Position numbers and translations under genes: made by a program
Shown: positions 43,765-52,733 of the stretch, one piece after another
Position numbering within the stretch: position 1 is the stretch's first letter
How the letters are laid out: the number at the start of each line of letters is the position of its first letter
Notes under the pieces: model-generated
Told to the model about the DNA's origin: nothing
The model's database searches: none
Seen by the model: the letters and a program-made list of their open reading frames with translations, nothing else
From: Endozoicomonas sp. NE40
GTDB lineage: Bacteria; Pseudomonadota; Gammaproteobacteria; Pseudomonadales; Endozoicomonadaceae
Length of the DNA: 64,000 bases
Reading direction: 5' to 3'
Assembly (NCBI RefSeq): GCF_040549045.1
Contig: NZ_JBEWTB010000002.1
Location: forward strand, 2,973,501-3,037,500

Positions 43765-44247
43765 ACATGTTTCCGAAAAGGATGAAAATAAACTGTTTTC
43801 GCTGAGAAAGTTACACAAAGATCACATCAATCTTTTTCACTATCTTTTCCCACCATCTTTTTCCGCAATGACAAAAAAACAGGGTATGCAATGATAAGTT
43901 ATGCTCAGCCTTTTAAAGACTGAACCCTGACTTCTTTTAGTCGGGAAGGTAATTAGATTGCTTACTGATTTTATTCAATTAAATAAGGGTGAATAAAAAT
44001 ATTGGCAGGTGGATACACTTTCAATAAACAGCGATGTTTAATTAAGATACACATCTGCTTTAGGTTAAGTTTTGATCTTGATCAATATTTAACTTGCTAA
44101 CAATAATCAGAGAGTTAATCCAGGGTTGAAATGTTGTCATTAAAGTCCTGATAGAAGGCTGCCTGATAAAGCGTATGAGCAGGCTAAGTAGTATATCTTT
44201 TTGTTGAATGAAGTTTTGTCTTTAGTACCTGACCGAGCCTTTCTCCA
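43765..44247. other. Intergenic region upstream of yjiH with FNR-type promoter
   Basis: 483 bases, no gene supported. Main content is the FNR box and promoter at 44044-44085. The predicted leader of yjiH is therefore about 270 nt long. It contains a bulged stem near 43925-43950 and no ORF with a ribosome site. Confidence 0.5.
44044..44085 (-). promoter_or_regulatory. Consensus FNR/ANR box and class II promoter
   Basis: TTGAT-CTTG-ATCAA at 44072-44085 is a perfect FNR consensus (TTGAT-N4-ATCAA). On the minus strand a -10 box TATCTT (44049-44044) begins after a 22-base gap, exactly the spacing of an activated class II FNR promoter (site centred at -41.5, start near 44037). No such -10 exists in the plus direction. 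The target would be yjiH-yjiG-pepQ. Confidence 0.6.
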
Positions 44248-45114
44248 TTAATCAAGCAGTGACCAGAAAGCCCTGATCAAAGGGTTTCTGAGTTTTTTCT
44301 CCAGAACGCACAGTCCTACGTCGTAAGCAGGCAGCCAGGGTTTTACATCAATGACCTGAACCCGGTCTGACAATGGACTGTTGTCGACTACGATCCGGGG
44401 AACGACGCCAATACCAAACCCCAGGCTAACCATGCTGACAATAGCCTCGTTGCCTGCCACCTGTGAATAGATTCTGGGCTTGATGTTTTTGTTGGCGAAC
44501 CAGCGGTTAGTGCGGTTTCGGCTGATGCCTTTTTCAGGAAGGATCATCGGGGTATCTGCCCAGTCCTGATCGCTGACCGGATGTTTAACGCTGCCATCAG
44601 CGGGAGCAATAAAGACCAGGGGTGACAGACCAATGCTACAAAACGACAGTTCAGCAGGCAGCTGGTCGGGACGAGCTGCGATGGCAATGTCTTCCTGCCC
44701 TGACAATACATACTGGATGGCAGGTTCCGGGTCGCCGGTATGCAATTTGATTTCAATGCCGGGATAGCTTTGACGAAACTGACTGAGAATGTCGTACAGA
44801 AAACTGTAGCTGGCAGTGACTGAGCAGTAGACACTGATTTCACCACTGAGCTGTTCAGCAGCAGTCATTAACCGGTTACGGATTCCGTCCCACTGTTGCA
44901 GGGTGTCTCTGGCGTATTCCTGAAACAGTAAGCCTTCCCGGGTGAGCTGCACGCTGCGGTTGTCTCGCTCAAACAGCAAAACGCCAAGGGTTTCTTCAAG
45001 ATGCTGAATGCTCCGGCTCAGGGTGGAAGGGCTGACATGGCAGGCCTGGCTCGCGCGACCAAAATGCAGGCTGTCGGCAAGGCCGAGAAAGTGTTTCAGC
45101 AGTCGGGTATCCAT
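44248..45114 (-). CDS. ilvY: LysR-type regulator IlvY
   Basis: 288 residues. Helix-turn-helix at ~1-60 (HFGRASQACHVSPSTLSRSI), then the effector domain. The opening MDTRLLKHFLGLADSLHFGRAS matches IlvY of enterics, where it activates ilvC in response to acetolactate. Its divergent position to ilvC supports the assignment. The 154-base divergent region includes an imperfect palindrome CATTTTACGAAATATG at 45165. Confidence 0.93.
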   Translation of the reverse strand: MDTRLLKHFLGLADSLHFGRASQACHVSPSTLSRSIQHLEETLGVLLFERDNRSVQLTREGLLFQEYARDTLQQWDGIRNRLMTAAEQLSGEISVYCSVTASYSFLYDILSQFRQSYPGIEIKLHTGDPEPAIQYVLSGQEDIAIAARPDQLPAELSFCSIGLSPLVFIAPADGSVKHPVSDQDWADTPMILPEKGISRNRTNRWFANKNIKPRIYSQVAGNEAIVSMVSLGFGIGVVPRIVVDNSPLSDRVQVIDVKPWLPAYDVGLCVLEKKLRNPLIRAFWSLLD

Positions 45115-45164
45115 AAGCAGTTATCTGGTATTTCATAATTCGGGATACTGTTTTTCAAATATAT

Positions 45165-45180
45165 CATTTTACGAAATATG
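45165..45180. promoter_or_regulatory. Candidate IlvY operator between ilvY and ilvC
   Basis: Imperfect palindrome CATTTTACGAAATATG containing a T-N11-A LysR-type pattern. It is 88 bases before the ilvC start. No close match to the E. coli operator is claimed. Confidence 0.3.
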
Positions 45181-45223
45181 TTGTCTGACTTATCTTACGC
45201 CTATCGAATTTGCACTGACATAA

Positions 45224-46285
<1,062 letters not shown>

Positions 46286-46300
46286 GCATTCAGGATTGGT

Positions 46301-46348
46301 TTGAGGCTCTCCCCCCTTGAGGCTCTCCCCTCAAGGGGGGAGAGCCTT
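46301..46348 (+). terminator. Hairpin after ilvC with duplicated left arm
   Basis: TTGAGGCTCTCCCC occurs at 46301 and again at 46318. Right arm 46331-46348 (TCAAGGGGGGAGAGCCTT) can pair either with the first copy (17 of 18 pairs, 46303-46320, 10-nt loop) or with the second (shorter stem, TCAA loop). No strong T-run follows. Confidence 0.6.
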
Positions 46349-46381
46349 ATCAGAGCTGGGTACCCGGCCGGAGATAATGTT

Positions 46382-47290
46382 TTGTATATATCCACGATTG
46401 GGGAAGCTCGAAATCAAAAAGTACTGGCTGCTTTGGGCTTGATACTGGCTACTTTATGCTGGGGGGGCAATAGCGTCGCAGCTCGCCTTAGTATTGGGGA
46501 AATTCAGCCGCTTTCCCTTTCTTTCTGGCGCTGGACTCTGGTTTTTTGTTTGATGCTTCCGTTTACTGCCAGTCAGGTGTGGCAGGAAAAAGAGGTTATT
46601 TTTCAGAACAAAGGCAAGCTGGTGGTACTGGCATTGACCAGTATTTCTTCCTTTAACACGCTATTGTATCTGGCAGCGCAGACCACTCAGGCCGTCAATG
46701 TCGCTTTGATCCAGGTGGGACTGCCATTTATCTGCATTCTTTTAAGTATTCCCATTCTCAGAGTTTATCCCCGGAAAGCACAGTGCGCCGGTTTAATGGT
46801 GGCTGCCATTGGACTCTTAGCCATTTTTTCTAAAGGCAGTCTGGATGTACTGCTGGCTCTGGATTTTGGCAGAGGCGATATGATAATGCTGGTGGCGGTA
46901 GTTACCTGGGCGCTTTATACGGTGTTTCTGAAACGTTTTGACCTCCCGCTAAGTGGCCATGTTCTTCTAACGGTTTGTGTCGGCATTGGTGTTTTATTTA
47001 TTGCCCCTTTTTATCTGTGGGAGTTCCTGACCCGGGGCGGCTTTGAAATCAATACCTCGACGGTTCTGCTGCTGGTTTATGTGACGATATTTGCTTCTAT
47101 TGTGGCTTTTCTGTCGTGGAATTTCGGGGTCAGTGTGTTAGGTGCTAACCAGGCGTCTATGTTCAATTTTCTGATACCAGTATTTTCGGCACTGATTGCG
47201 ATACCCGTTCTGGGCGAAGGCTTGCAAACCTATCACCTCGCGGGGGCAGGGTTTATTTTTACTGGTCTATGGTTGTCTAACAAATACTGA
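46382..47290 (+). CDS. EamA/DMT family transporter
   Basis: 302 residues if started at TTG 46382, which has GGAG 8 bases upstream. The frame is open back to 46301, but that part overlaps the ilvC hairpin. Ten membrane helices in two EamA repeats: VLAALGLILATLCWGGNSVA opens repeat 1 and GDMIMLVAVVTWALYTVFLK repeat 2. Family members export amino acids or metabolites. Position after ilvC hints at an amino-acid exporter but nothing in sequence proves it. The TTG start is inferred, so the N-terminus is uncertain. Confidence 0.85.
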   Translation: MYISTIGEARNQKVLAALGLILATLCWGGNSVAARLSIGEIQPLSLSFWRWTLVFCLMLPFTASQVWQEKEVIFQNKGKLVVLALTSISSFNTLLYLAAQTTQAVNVALIQVGLPFICILLSIPILRVYPRKAQCAGLMVAAIGLLAIFSKGSLDVLLALDFGRGDMIMLVAVVTWALYTVFLKRFDLPLSGHVLLTVCVGIGVLFIAPFYLWEFLTRGGFEINTSTVLLLVYVTIFASIVAFLSWNFGVSVLGANQASMFNFLIPVFSALIAIPVLGEGLQTYHLAGAGFIFTGLWLSNKY

Positions 47291-47341
47291 AATACATTCA
47301 TCAGGATGCAATGGCACTAATTAAAGTTTTTCTCTGGAGTG

Positions 47342-48427
47342 TTATCGTAACCAGCCTTTGATTGCTTTTAATCGGCTTTTTATCACAGGTCGCATTTCTA
47401 TCGCAGAATATAAATGACCATCATCGTCGGATACATTACCCAACTCGACACGGGACATGATCCGCTGCTCCAGGACTCTTTCTCTGGAGTTTATGCCTTC
47501 ACCAACTTCAACTGCAAATTTATGACCAGCTTGCAGGGCATTGTGAATATTCGCCTTGCCATAATCGACTTCCATGCCAAATGGGAAACTGACAAAGTCA
47601 CCACTTTTGCCATGCTGCATCATGATTTCCCGCGCCAACGTGATTTCACGTTCGACATGTTCGACCTTTGAAAAAGCGTTTAAGGGATGATGCTGATGTG
47701 TGTGTGAATAAAAGCCTGCACCATACTGGCTCATTTCATCGACTTGCTGCCAGGTAAGGTACATTTGCTGTTCTTGAGCAATGGCTGTTTCATTTAAGTT
47801 GAAATGCCTGAAAAGAGAGTCTAAAAGTTTATTTTCATATATATACTCATAATGCTGACGGCACCATGTTTCAATACCTTTGGCGCTTGAAGGCGCTTCT
47901 TCTATGTTGTTTTTAATATACTTGTTAAATGCTTTCGATGTTTCAGTCGCCCCAAAGTTGCTTAGCAAATAATTCAGTTTGTGCAACCATAAAAGCTGGT
48001 TGTTATCGACTGCTGCTGTATTTAGGAATACATCAAACAAAATGCCTTTTTGCTTGAGTATGGGGAATGCTTTTGTGTAAACAGACTTTAGGCCATCATC
48101 AAAAGATATTGTACATACAGGCTTACCCTGATGTAGTTCATTCTTTTCAATAAGCATTGTTGCTTCTTTTAATGATAAGATCGTGTAGTGACGAGTTAAA
48201 TAATCCAACTGATGTGTAAATGTCTGTTCTGTAATTTCATCATTTAAATATTTCATACACGGCGTTGCTTTCATACCAATGCCATGATAAAAAACCAATC
48301 GCATATCATTATGTTTTCGTATATGAGGGCTGAGATTCAATTTACATAGTATTGTGCTAAATAAATCAGTGGAAAAAATGATAGATTGATTTATCACTGC
48401 GTTATTCCCCACTGATATTGAAGTCAT
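47342..48427 (-). CDS. Polysaccharide deacetylase (NodB-fold) family protein
   Basis: 361 residues. NodB motifs: TISFDDGLKSVY (catalytic and metal Asp pair), SHTHQHHPL (metal histidines), and SFPFGMEVDYG. An N-terminal extension of ~40 residues precedes LVFYHGI. Members remove acyl groups from sugars. It is second in a two-gene operon with the formyltransferase (26-base overlap), an arrangement like ArnA formyltransferase with ArnD deformylase in lipid A modification. Codon and residue use is more A/T-rich than neighbouring genes by eye. Confidence 0.86.
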   Translation of the reverse strand: MTSISVGNNAVINQSIIFSTDLFSTILCKLNLSPHIRKHNDMRLVFYHGIGMKATPCMKYLNDEITEQTFTHQLDYLTRHYTILSLKEATMLIEKNELHQGKPVCTISFDDGLKSVYTKAFPILKQKGILFDVFLNTAAVDNNQLLWLHKLNYLLSNFGATETSKAFNKYIKNNIEEAPSSAKGIETWCRQHYEYIYENKLLDSLFRHFNLNETAIAQEQQMYLTWQQVDEMSQYGAGFYSHTHQHHPLNAFSKVEHVEREITLAREIMMQHGKSGDFVSFPFGMEVDYGKANIHNALQAGHKFAVEVGEGINSRERVLEQRIMSRVELGNVSDDDGHLYSAIEMRPVIKSRLKAIKGWLR

Positions 48428-49265
48428 TAAAAGGAAGTGACTTATGTTTAGTGCTCTGGAGAGTCCTTTTTAGTCCGCCGCTAAAAATATAGGCAAGCAA
48501 TTTTATATCATGTAATATCGTTCGGTGTTTAAATTGATACTCTTTACCAATACTTGTGTCTTGCCTGATGGTCTTTATTGCTTCATCCTCAAGCAATTTT
48601 TTTGCCACCGCTGCATATAACCTTGCCCCAACTTTTACTGATTTTGCGAACGCGATATGATGATCATCCTGCTCAGTGATATTTACGCTACATCTACCGT
48701 AGATATCCCCACCATCCACTTCTAAGGAACATTGGTGTACTGTCGCTCCGACCATGTGAGGTTCCCTGTTATATAAAGGCCAGAATGCACATGAGCAACC
48801 GCGATAATATGGCGAAATCCCAGTATGTAAATTCAGTATTGACGACTTCGCCAAACTAATGACCTGTTGTTTAATAATGCCGGTACCATAAACAAAGATA
48901 TAGTCGGGTGCTATATCTTTAATAAAAACAATACTCTCTGAACCATTTGCCGAATATGGCGTACAAACAGGCAGGTCGGCTGGAATATAGTCTTCCTTAT
49001 TGATCGAGCCAAGATGTAGCTTTAAAGCAGACAGCTGCTTCTGTTCTGTCCGCATCAGTGAGCGCAATGACTTGGTGACTATTCTTTCACAAAACACCAA
49101 TGGGCTATAACGTTTCATTCCATGCTTTAATGACGCAAGAACACTTCTTTTCTTTTTGTGTTGCTCAACAATAATGCCGCATACTTGATCGCCCAGCGCA
49201 AGCATTAATTGCCTGGTGACATATTGCTGCTCAATCCCTTCAGCAGTAATAATTAGCGCTTTCAT
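48402..49265 (-). CDS. Formyltransferase family protein
   Basis: 287 residues. Formyl-THF transferase fold: IAPDYIFVYGTGIIKQQV, then SSILNLHTGISPYYRGCSCAF with the conserved Asn and His, and the VHQCSLEVDGGDIYG loop with the Asp. It lacks the C-terminal tRNA-binding domain, so it is not methionyl-tRNA formyltransferase. It probably formylates an amino-sugar nucleotide for surface glycan; the deacetylase encoded next could process the same sugar. First gene of the pair. Confidence 0.84.
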   Translation of the reverse strand: MKALIITAEGIEQQYVTRQLMLALGDQVCGIIVEQHKKKRSVLASLKHGMKRYSPLVFCERIVTKSLRSLMRTEQKQLSALKLHLGSINKEDYIPADLPVCTPYSANGSESIVFIKDIAPDYIFVYGTGIIKQQVISLAKSSILNLHTGISPYYRGCSCAFWPLYNREPHMVGATVHQCSLEVDGGDIYGRCSVNITEQDDHHIAFAKSVKVGARLYAAVAKKLLEDEAIKTIRQDTSIGKEYQFKHRTILHDIKLLAYIFSGGLKRTLQSTKHKSLPFNDFNISGE

Positions 49266-49683
49266 AAGGTTATTTGGTTCTCATATTTAGGTGGATATAC
49301 CTTGATCCTAACCAGAAAAGAGGAAATGAGACGGTTTTATATAAAAATATAGCCACTAAAAAAGCATAATCAAAGTTTCTTAGTCAATTTTTAAGATAAA
49401 CAAATACGCTGAATTCGGGGGGTGCAATTACGTTGAAAGGCTTCTATAGCTAAAAACTGTAAGCTCACTCATATAATGCTGACACTCCTCCTACGGCATA
49501 GATCTGCACTGAGCCACTGTCCTGCGATCAAGCCAGGGCCGAGACTCCGGGCAGGAGGCGTTCAGGCTATCTAACGGCCATTTTTCCTGAATTTTCAACA
49601 GATTTTGAGATTCTTGATGTGTATACCTCTGGAACTGCTCCCTGCCTGATGGAAAAAGCGGGAGCAGCCACGATCCAGACGTT
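49266..49683. other. Intergenic region between mtnN and the formyltransferase
   Basis: 418 bases without a supported gene. Only a long-loop inverted repeat near the mtnN stop is visible (CTGCTCCC at about 49635 with GGGAGCAG at about 49660). I see no tRNA pattern and no insertion-sequence end. Its right half (about 49490 on) is more G/C-rich than the left. Confidence 0.4.
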
Positions 49684-50409
49684 TTAAGCAGCAGATTTTG
49701 CTTCGTTGCTCAGCGCGTCCAGCAGTTTGAAAACATTCTGTTGCAATAGTTCAGAAGCCCTGGCCAGATTAGCCAGAAACTGCTCAGCCGTCGTACATTC
49801 TTCATCAACCAGGTCGGTGACGGATTTAACAGCAAGTAGTGGTGTTTTATACATTTTTGCAACCGCAGCAATGGCAGCCGCTTCCATCTCTTTAGCCACC
49901 AGAGGTTCCTGACGCAAAATGGCTTCGTCGGTCGGGCTCATGTCCAGAGAGTTGCCGGTGCATACAACAGCTCCCTTCAGTCCAAGCCTGGTTGCATAAT
50001 CCTGAGCCAGTTTTGATTCATAGCTGCCATCACCGTAGGCAAAATAGTCTTCTCCCAGTGGGATTCGACGGTCGAAGTAACGGATTTTTTCACCCATATA
50101 AACGTCACCAATTGCACTACCTTTGTCTTTAAAAGCACCGCAGGTTCCCGCGTTAATCAGCAGGTCAGGCTTGAACTGGCGAATGGCTTCCAGAGTGGTA
50201 ATGGTCGCTGGCTGAGTTCCTACAGACTCTACGTTATATTCACGATCAGTGCCGTTAACCACGAGGGAAATATCCAGGTCTTTATACTTTCCCTGAAATG
50301 CCTGACAGGTGAGCATTGGGTCGTGCATTTCCACTTCAGACAGGTTCAGGTGTTCGATGATAGGAGCCGCTTCCTGCCTCATGGCGACGATCATGGTAAT
50401 ACGCTGCAT
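49684..50409 (-). CDS. mtnN: 5'-methylthioadenosine/S-adenosylhomocysteine nucleosidase family protein
   Basis: 241 residues from ATG 50409 with AAGGA 6 bases upstream; an in-frame ATG at 50439 falls inside a palindrome. Motifs: MIVAMRQEAAPI at the start, NAGTCGAF in the middle, KEMEAAAIAAVAK (Glu binding the ribose) and SVTDLVD with the catalytic Asp. The enzyme splits methylthioadenosine, SAH and related nucleosides for methionine salvage. Divergent from glsA. Confidence 0.9.
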   Translation of the reverse strand: MQRITMIVAMRQEAAPIIEHLNLSEVEMHDPMLTCQAFQGKYKDLDISLVVNGTDREYNVESVGTQPATITTLEAIRQFKPDLLINAGTCGAFKDKGSAIGDVYMGEKIRYFDRRIPLGEDYFAYGDGSYESKLAQDYATRLGLKGAVVCTGNSLDMSPTDEAILRQEPLVAKEMEAAAIAAVAKMYKTPLLAVKSVTDLVDEECTTAEQFLANLARASELLQQNVFKLLDALSNEAKSAA

Positions 50410-50432
50410 AGGATTCCTTAAGCTGTTTTCAT

Positions 50433-50451
50433 CACTCATTCGGAATGAGTG
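50433..50451. promoter_or_regulatory. Perfect 9-1-9 palindrome upstream of mtnN
   Basis: CACTCATTC-G-GAATGAGTG, 24-42 bases upstream of the mtnN ATG. Its size and position fit a dimeric repressor's operator; the regulator is unknown. Confidence 0.45.
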
Positions 50452-50601
50452 TCGTTTAATCCGGGCAAGCTTATATTTTCAAGTTATATAAAAAATATTG
50501 AACTACGTATTTCTATTGTTATTGCTTAGCAGTCTCATCCTGATTGTTTGATGCTTGATCAATGACAGCTAAGCAGCGTAATCTCTGCGTACTTTTTATT
50601 C

Positions 50602-50636
50602 GCTCAAGGCTATTTGTTCACTCAAGGCTGTTTATT
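50602..50636. repeat. Two copies of an ~18-bp degenerate repeat, upstream of glsA
   Basis: GCTCAAGGCTATTTGTT at 50602 and ACTCAAGGCTGTTTATT at 50620, period 18. Related copies lie after glsA at 51660-51735. Confidence 0.6.
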
Positions 50637-50726
50637 CGTAGGCGCTTAAAACGGTAAGGGCTCTTTTCAGATTGACCGGCATGGAAAAGTGCCGACTGTT
50701 ATTGGTTGACGGAGGATCACAGAATA

Positions 50727-51644
50727 ATGGAGAACATCCAGAACGTACTGGCATCTCTGCCAGAGGTTGTTGCTGACACTTTTGGTCAGGGTCAACCGGC
50801 AGGCTATATACCTGCACTGTCGCAGGTTGATCCCGGAAAGTTTGGAATGGCGATCAGTACGGTTGATGGTGATGACTTTGTGATCGGCGATGCCGATGAA
50901 TTTTTCTCAATCCAAAGTATTTCCAAGGTTTTTAACCTGAGTCTTGCCATGCATTATGCCGGTGAAGACCTGTTCAGGCGTGTCGGTGTGGAGCCTTCGG
51001 GTACCACGTTCAACTCGTTATCCCAGCTTGAGTATGAAAACGGTATTCCCCGGAATCCTTTTATTAATGCGGGTGCTCTGGTGGTGACTGATGCATTGCT
51101 GGAATTTGTAAAATCCCCCAAACGGGACTTCCTTGATTTTGTACGAGGTCTGTCCAATAACATAGACGTGCATTACGATGAAGAAGTATTTCGCTCTGAA
51201 TACGACAATGGTCAGCGTAATGCGGCGCTGGCTAACTATCTGAAAAGCTTTGGCAACCTTGATAACCATATTTCCCGTGTACTGGATTTCTATTTTTATC
51301 AGTGTTCTGTGTCTATGAGTTGTCGTGATCTTGCCCGGGCTTTCCGTTTCCTGGCTCAGGATGGCAAGCACCCTTACAAGGATGAACAGGTAGTTTCCAA
51401 ACTTCAGGCACGCAGAATCAATTCCCTGATGATGACCTGCGGCACCTATGACGAAGCCGGCGAGTTTGCGTTCAAAGTAGGACTTCCATGCAAGAGTGGA
51501 GTAGGGGGAGGCATTGTTGCGATCATTCCGGGTGAAATGTCGATCTGTGTCTGGAGTCCGGAACTGGGACCGAAGGGTAATTCGATTGTCGGTATGGAAG
51601 CACTTAAATATTTTGCCCGGAAGGCAGGACGCTCAATATTTTAA
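50727..51644 (+). CDS. glsA: Glutaminase
   Basis: 305 residues from ATG 50727 with GGAGG 11 bases upstream. Serine-dependent glutaminase with a beta-lactamase-like fold: nucleophile in SIQSISKVF, NPFINAGALVVTD, then YFYQCSVSMSCRDLARAFRF and the KSGVGGGIVAIIPG loop. Converts glutamine to glutamate and ammonia in the cytoplasm. It may help supply glutamate or acid resistance. Four degenerate repeats follow its stop. Confidence 0.95.
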   Translation: MENIQNVLASLPEVVADTFGQGQPAGYIPALSQVDPGKFGMAISTVDGDDFVIGDADEFFSIQSISKVFNLSLAMHYAGEDLFRRVGVEPSGTTFNSLSQLEYENGIPRNPFINAGALVVTDALLEFVKSPKRDFLDFVRGLSNNIDVHYDEEVFRSEYDNGQRNAALANYLKSFGNLDNHISRVLDFYFYQCSVSMSCRDLARAFRFLAQDGKHPYKDEQVVSKLQARRINSLMMTCGTYDEAGEFAFKVGLPCKSGVGGGIVAIIPGEMSICVWSPELGPKGNSIVGMEALKYFARKAGRSIF

Positions 51645-51659
51645 TGTCCATTTCAAATG

Positions 51660-51735
51660 GCTCATGGTTGTTTAAGTCGCCCAGGGCTATTTAAAATCGC
51701 TCAAGGCTGCTTCAACTTGCTCATGGCTGTTTGCT
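51660..51735. repeat. Four copies of the degenerate repeat, downstream of glsA
   Basis: Copies start at 51660, 51679, 51699 and 51719 (period 19-20), for example GCTCATGGTTGTTTAAG and GCTCATGGCTGTTTGCT. Same family as the two copies before glsA, and a single copy occurs at 10691 (GCTCATGGCTGTTTATG). Confidence 0.6.
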
Positions 51736-51808
51736 TGATCTGTGCTAAATACAGCATAGTGGCAAATCGTGGTAAAGTGATGCCTTTGTTAGATGAGCAG
51801 ATTTCGCA

Positions 51809-52639
51809 ATGACCGATAGACCGGAACGACCCGAAGATAGCGGTAATGCGGTTGATGGGATGTTTCCTGTCGACGAGCATTTTGAAGAAGTGGTCGAAGG
51901 CGGACAGACCGTTCGCCACAAAGGCATTTATATTCTTCCAAACCTGTTTACCACAGGTAACCTGTTTTGTGGTTTTTACGCCATCATCAGTGCTCAGGCG
52001 GGCTTCTATGCCGCTGCCTGTATCTCTGTATTAGTGGCAATGGTGCTGGACGGGCTGGATGGCCGTGTTGCCCGTATGACCAACACCCAGAGTAAATTTG
52101 GTGAACAGTACGACAGCCTTGCTGATATGGTGACCTTTGGTGTGGCCCCTGGCATGGTGGCGTACAGCTGGGCATTAAGTGACATGGGCAAGGTCGGCTG
52201 GATGGTAGCCTTTATCTATGCAGCTTGTGCCGCTCTGCGTCTGGCTCGTTTCAACGCTCAGATTGAAGAGACTGACAGCCGTTACTTTACCGGCCTTGCC
52301 AGCCCGGCGGCAGCCGCACTGGTGATTGGCATGGTCTGGGCGCTGAGTGATTTTGGTATTGATGGTGATACGACAGTACTGGTGCCATTCCTCGGAGCCC
52401 TGATTACAGGTGGTGCAGGAATTCTGATGGTCAGCAATATCCAGTATCAGAGCTTCAAGAAAATCGACCTGCGTGGACGGGTACACTTTATCTTCCTGCT
52501 GGTCATGGTACTTGGGTTTGCTGTCGTATTTACTGACCCTCCCCGTGTACTGATGTTGATTTTCCTTGCATATGCCTGCTCCGGGCCTGTGACTGCGATT
52601 ATGCGCATGGGTAAGAGAAAACAGCAGGAAAACAGCTGA
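51809..52639 (+). CDS. pssA: CDP-diacylglycerol-serine O-phosphatidyltransferase
   Basis: 276 residues, integral membrane. CDP-alcohol phosphotransferase motif DGLDGRVAR-N8-G-N3-D-N3-D is complete (Asp81, Asp84, Gly85, Ala88, Arg89, Gly98, Asp102, Asp106). It makes phosphatidylserine, the precursor of phosphatidylethanolamine. This is the type I membrane form, unlike the E. coli peripheral PLD-like enzyme. A Psd-like gene sits at the right window edge, but its unusual type argues against it being the main PE-forming partner. In Pseudomonas pssA directly follows ilvC; here 5.5 kb separates them. Confidence 0.96.
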   Translation: MTDRPERPEDSGNAVDGMFPVDEHFEEVVEGGQTVRHKGIYILPNLFTTGNLFCGFYAIISAQAGFYAAACISVLVAMVLDGLDGRVARMTNTQSKFGEQYDSLADMVTFGVAPGMVAYSWALSDMGKVGWMVAFIYAACAALRLARFNAQIEETDSRYFTGLASPAAAALVIGMVWALSDFGIDGDTTVLVPFLGALITGGAGILMVSNIQYQSFKKIDLRGRVHFIFLLVMVLGFAVVFTDPPRVLMLIFLAYACSGPVTAIMRMGKRKQQENS

Positions 52640-52650
52640 TGCCAGACTAT

Positions 52651-52681
52651 AAAAACGCTGTCAAATGATGGCGTTTTTTTT
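52651..52681 (+). terminator. Intrinsic terminator of pssA
   Basis: 12-bp stem (52651-52662 with 52667-52678, two G-T pairs), AAAT loop, then T-rich tail. It overlaps the first in-frame ATG of the LysR gene, so that ATG is unlikely to be its start. Confidence 0.75.
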
Positions 52682-52733
52682 AGCTTATCATTTGCTATTC
52701 ATTGATCCATTTTTTCAGACTCTATTTACCAAC

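Larger units (their letters stand above)
50410..50726. other. Divergent region between mtnN and glsA
   Basis: 317 bases without a gene. It has a 19-bp palindrome at 50433, an inverted pair GCTTAGC/GCTAAGC (50524-50530 and 50568-50574) around a TTGATCAA core, and two copies of an ~18-bp repeat at 50602. Confidence 0.5.

Noticed and set aside
46301..46381. N-terminal extension of the EamA transporter
   Set aside because: It would be translated from the ilvC hairpin; a TTG at 46382 with GGAG upstream gives the expected length.
48402..49265. Methionyl-tRNA formyltransferase
   Set aside because: The C-terminal tRNA-binding domain is absent and the neighbour is a deacetylase, not def or rsmB.
49266..49683. 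tRNA or insertion-sequence remnant in the gap
   Set aside because: No cloverleaf-like arms, no T-loop consensus and no terminal repeats could be found.
50547..50563. FNR-like TTGAT...ATCAA near glsA
   Set aside because: The spacer is 5 bases, not 4, so it does not fit the FNR consensus.
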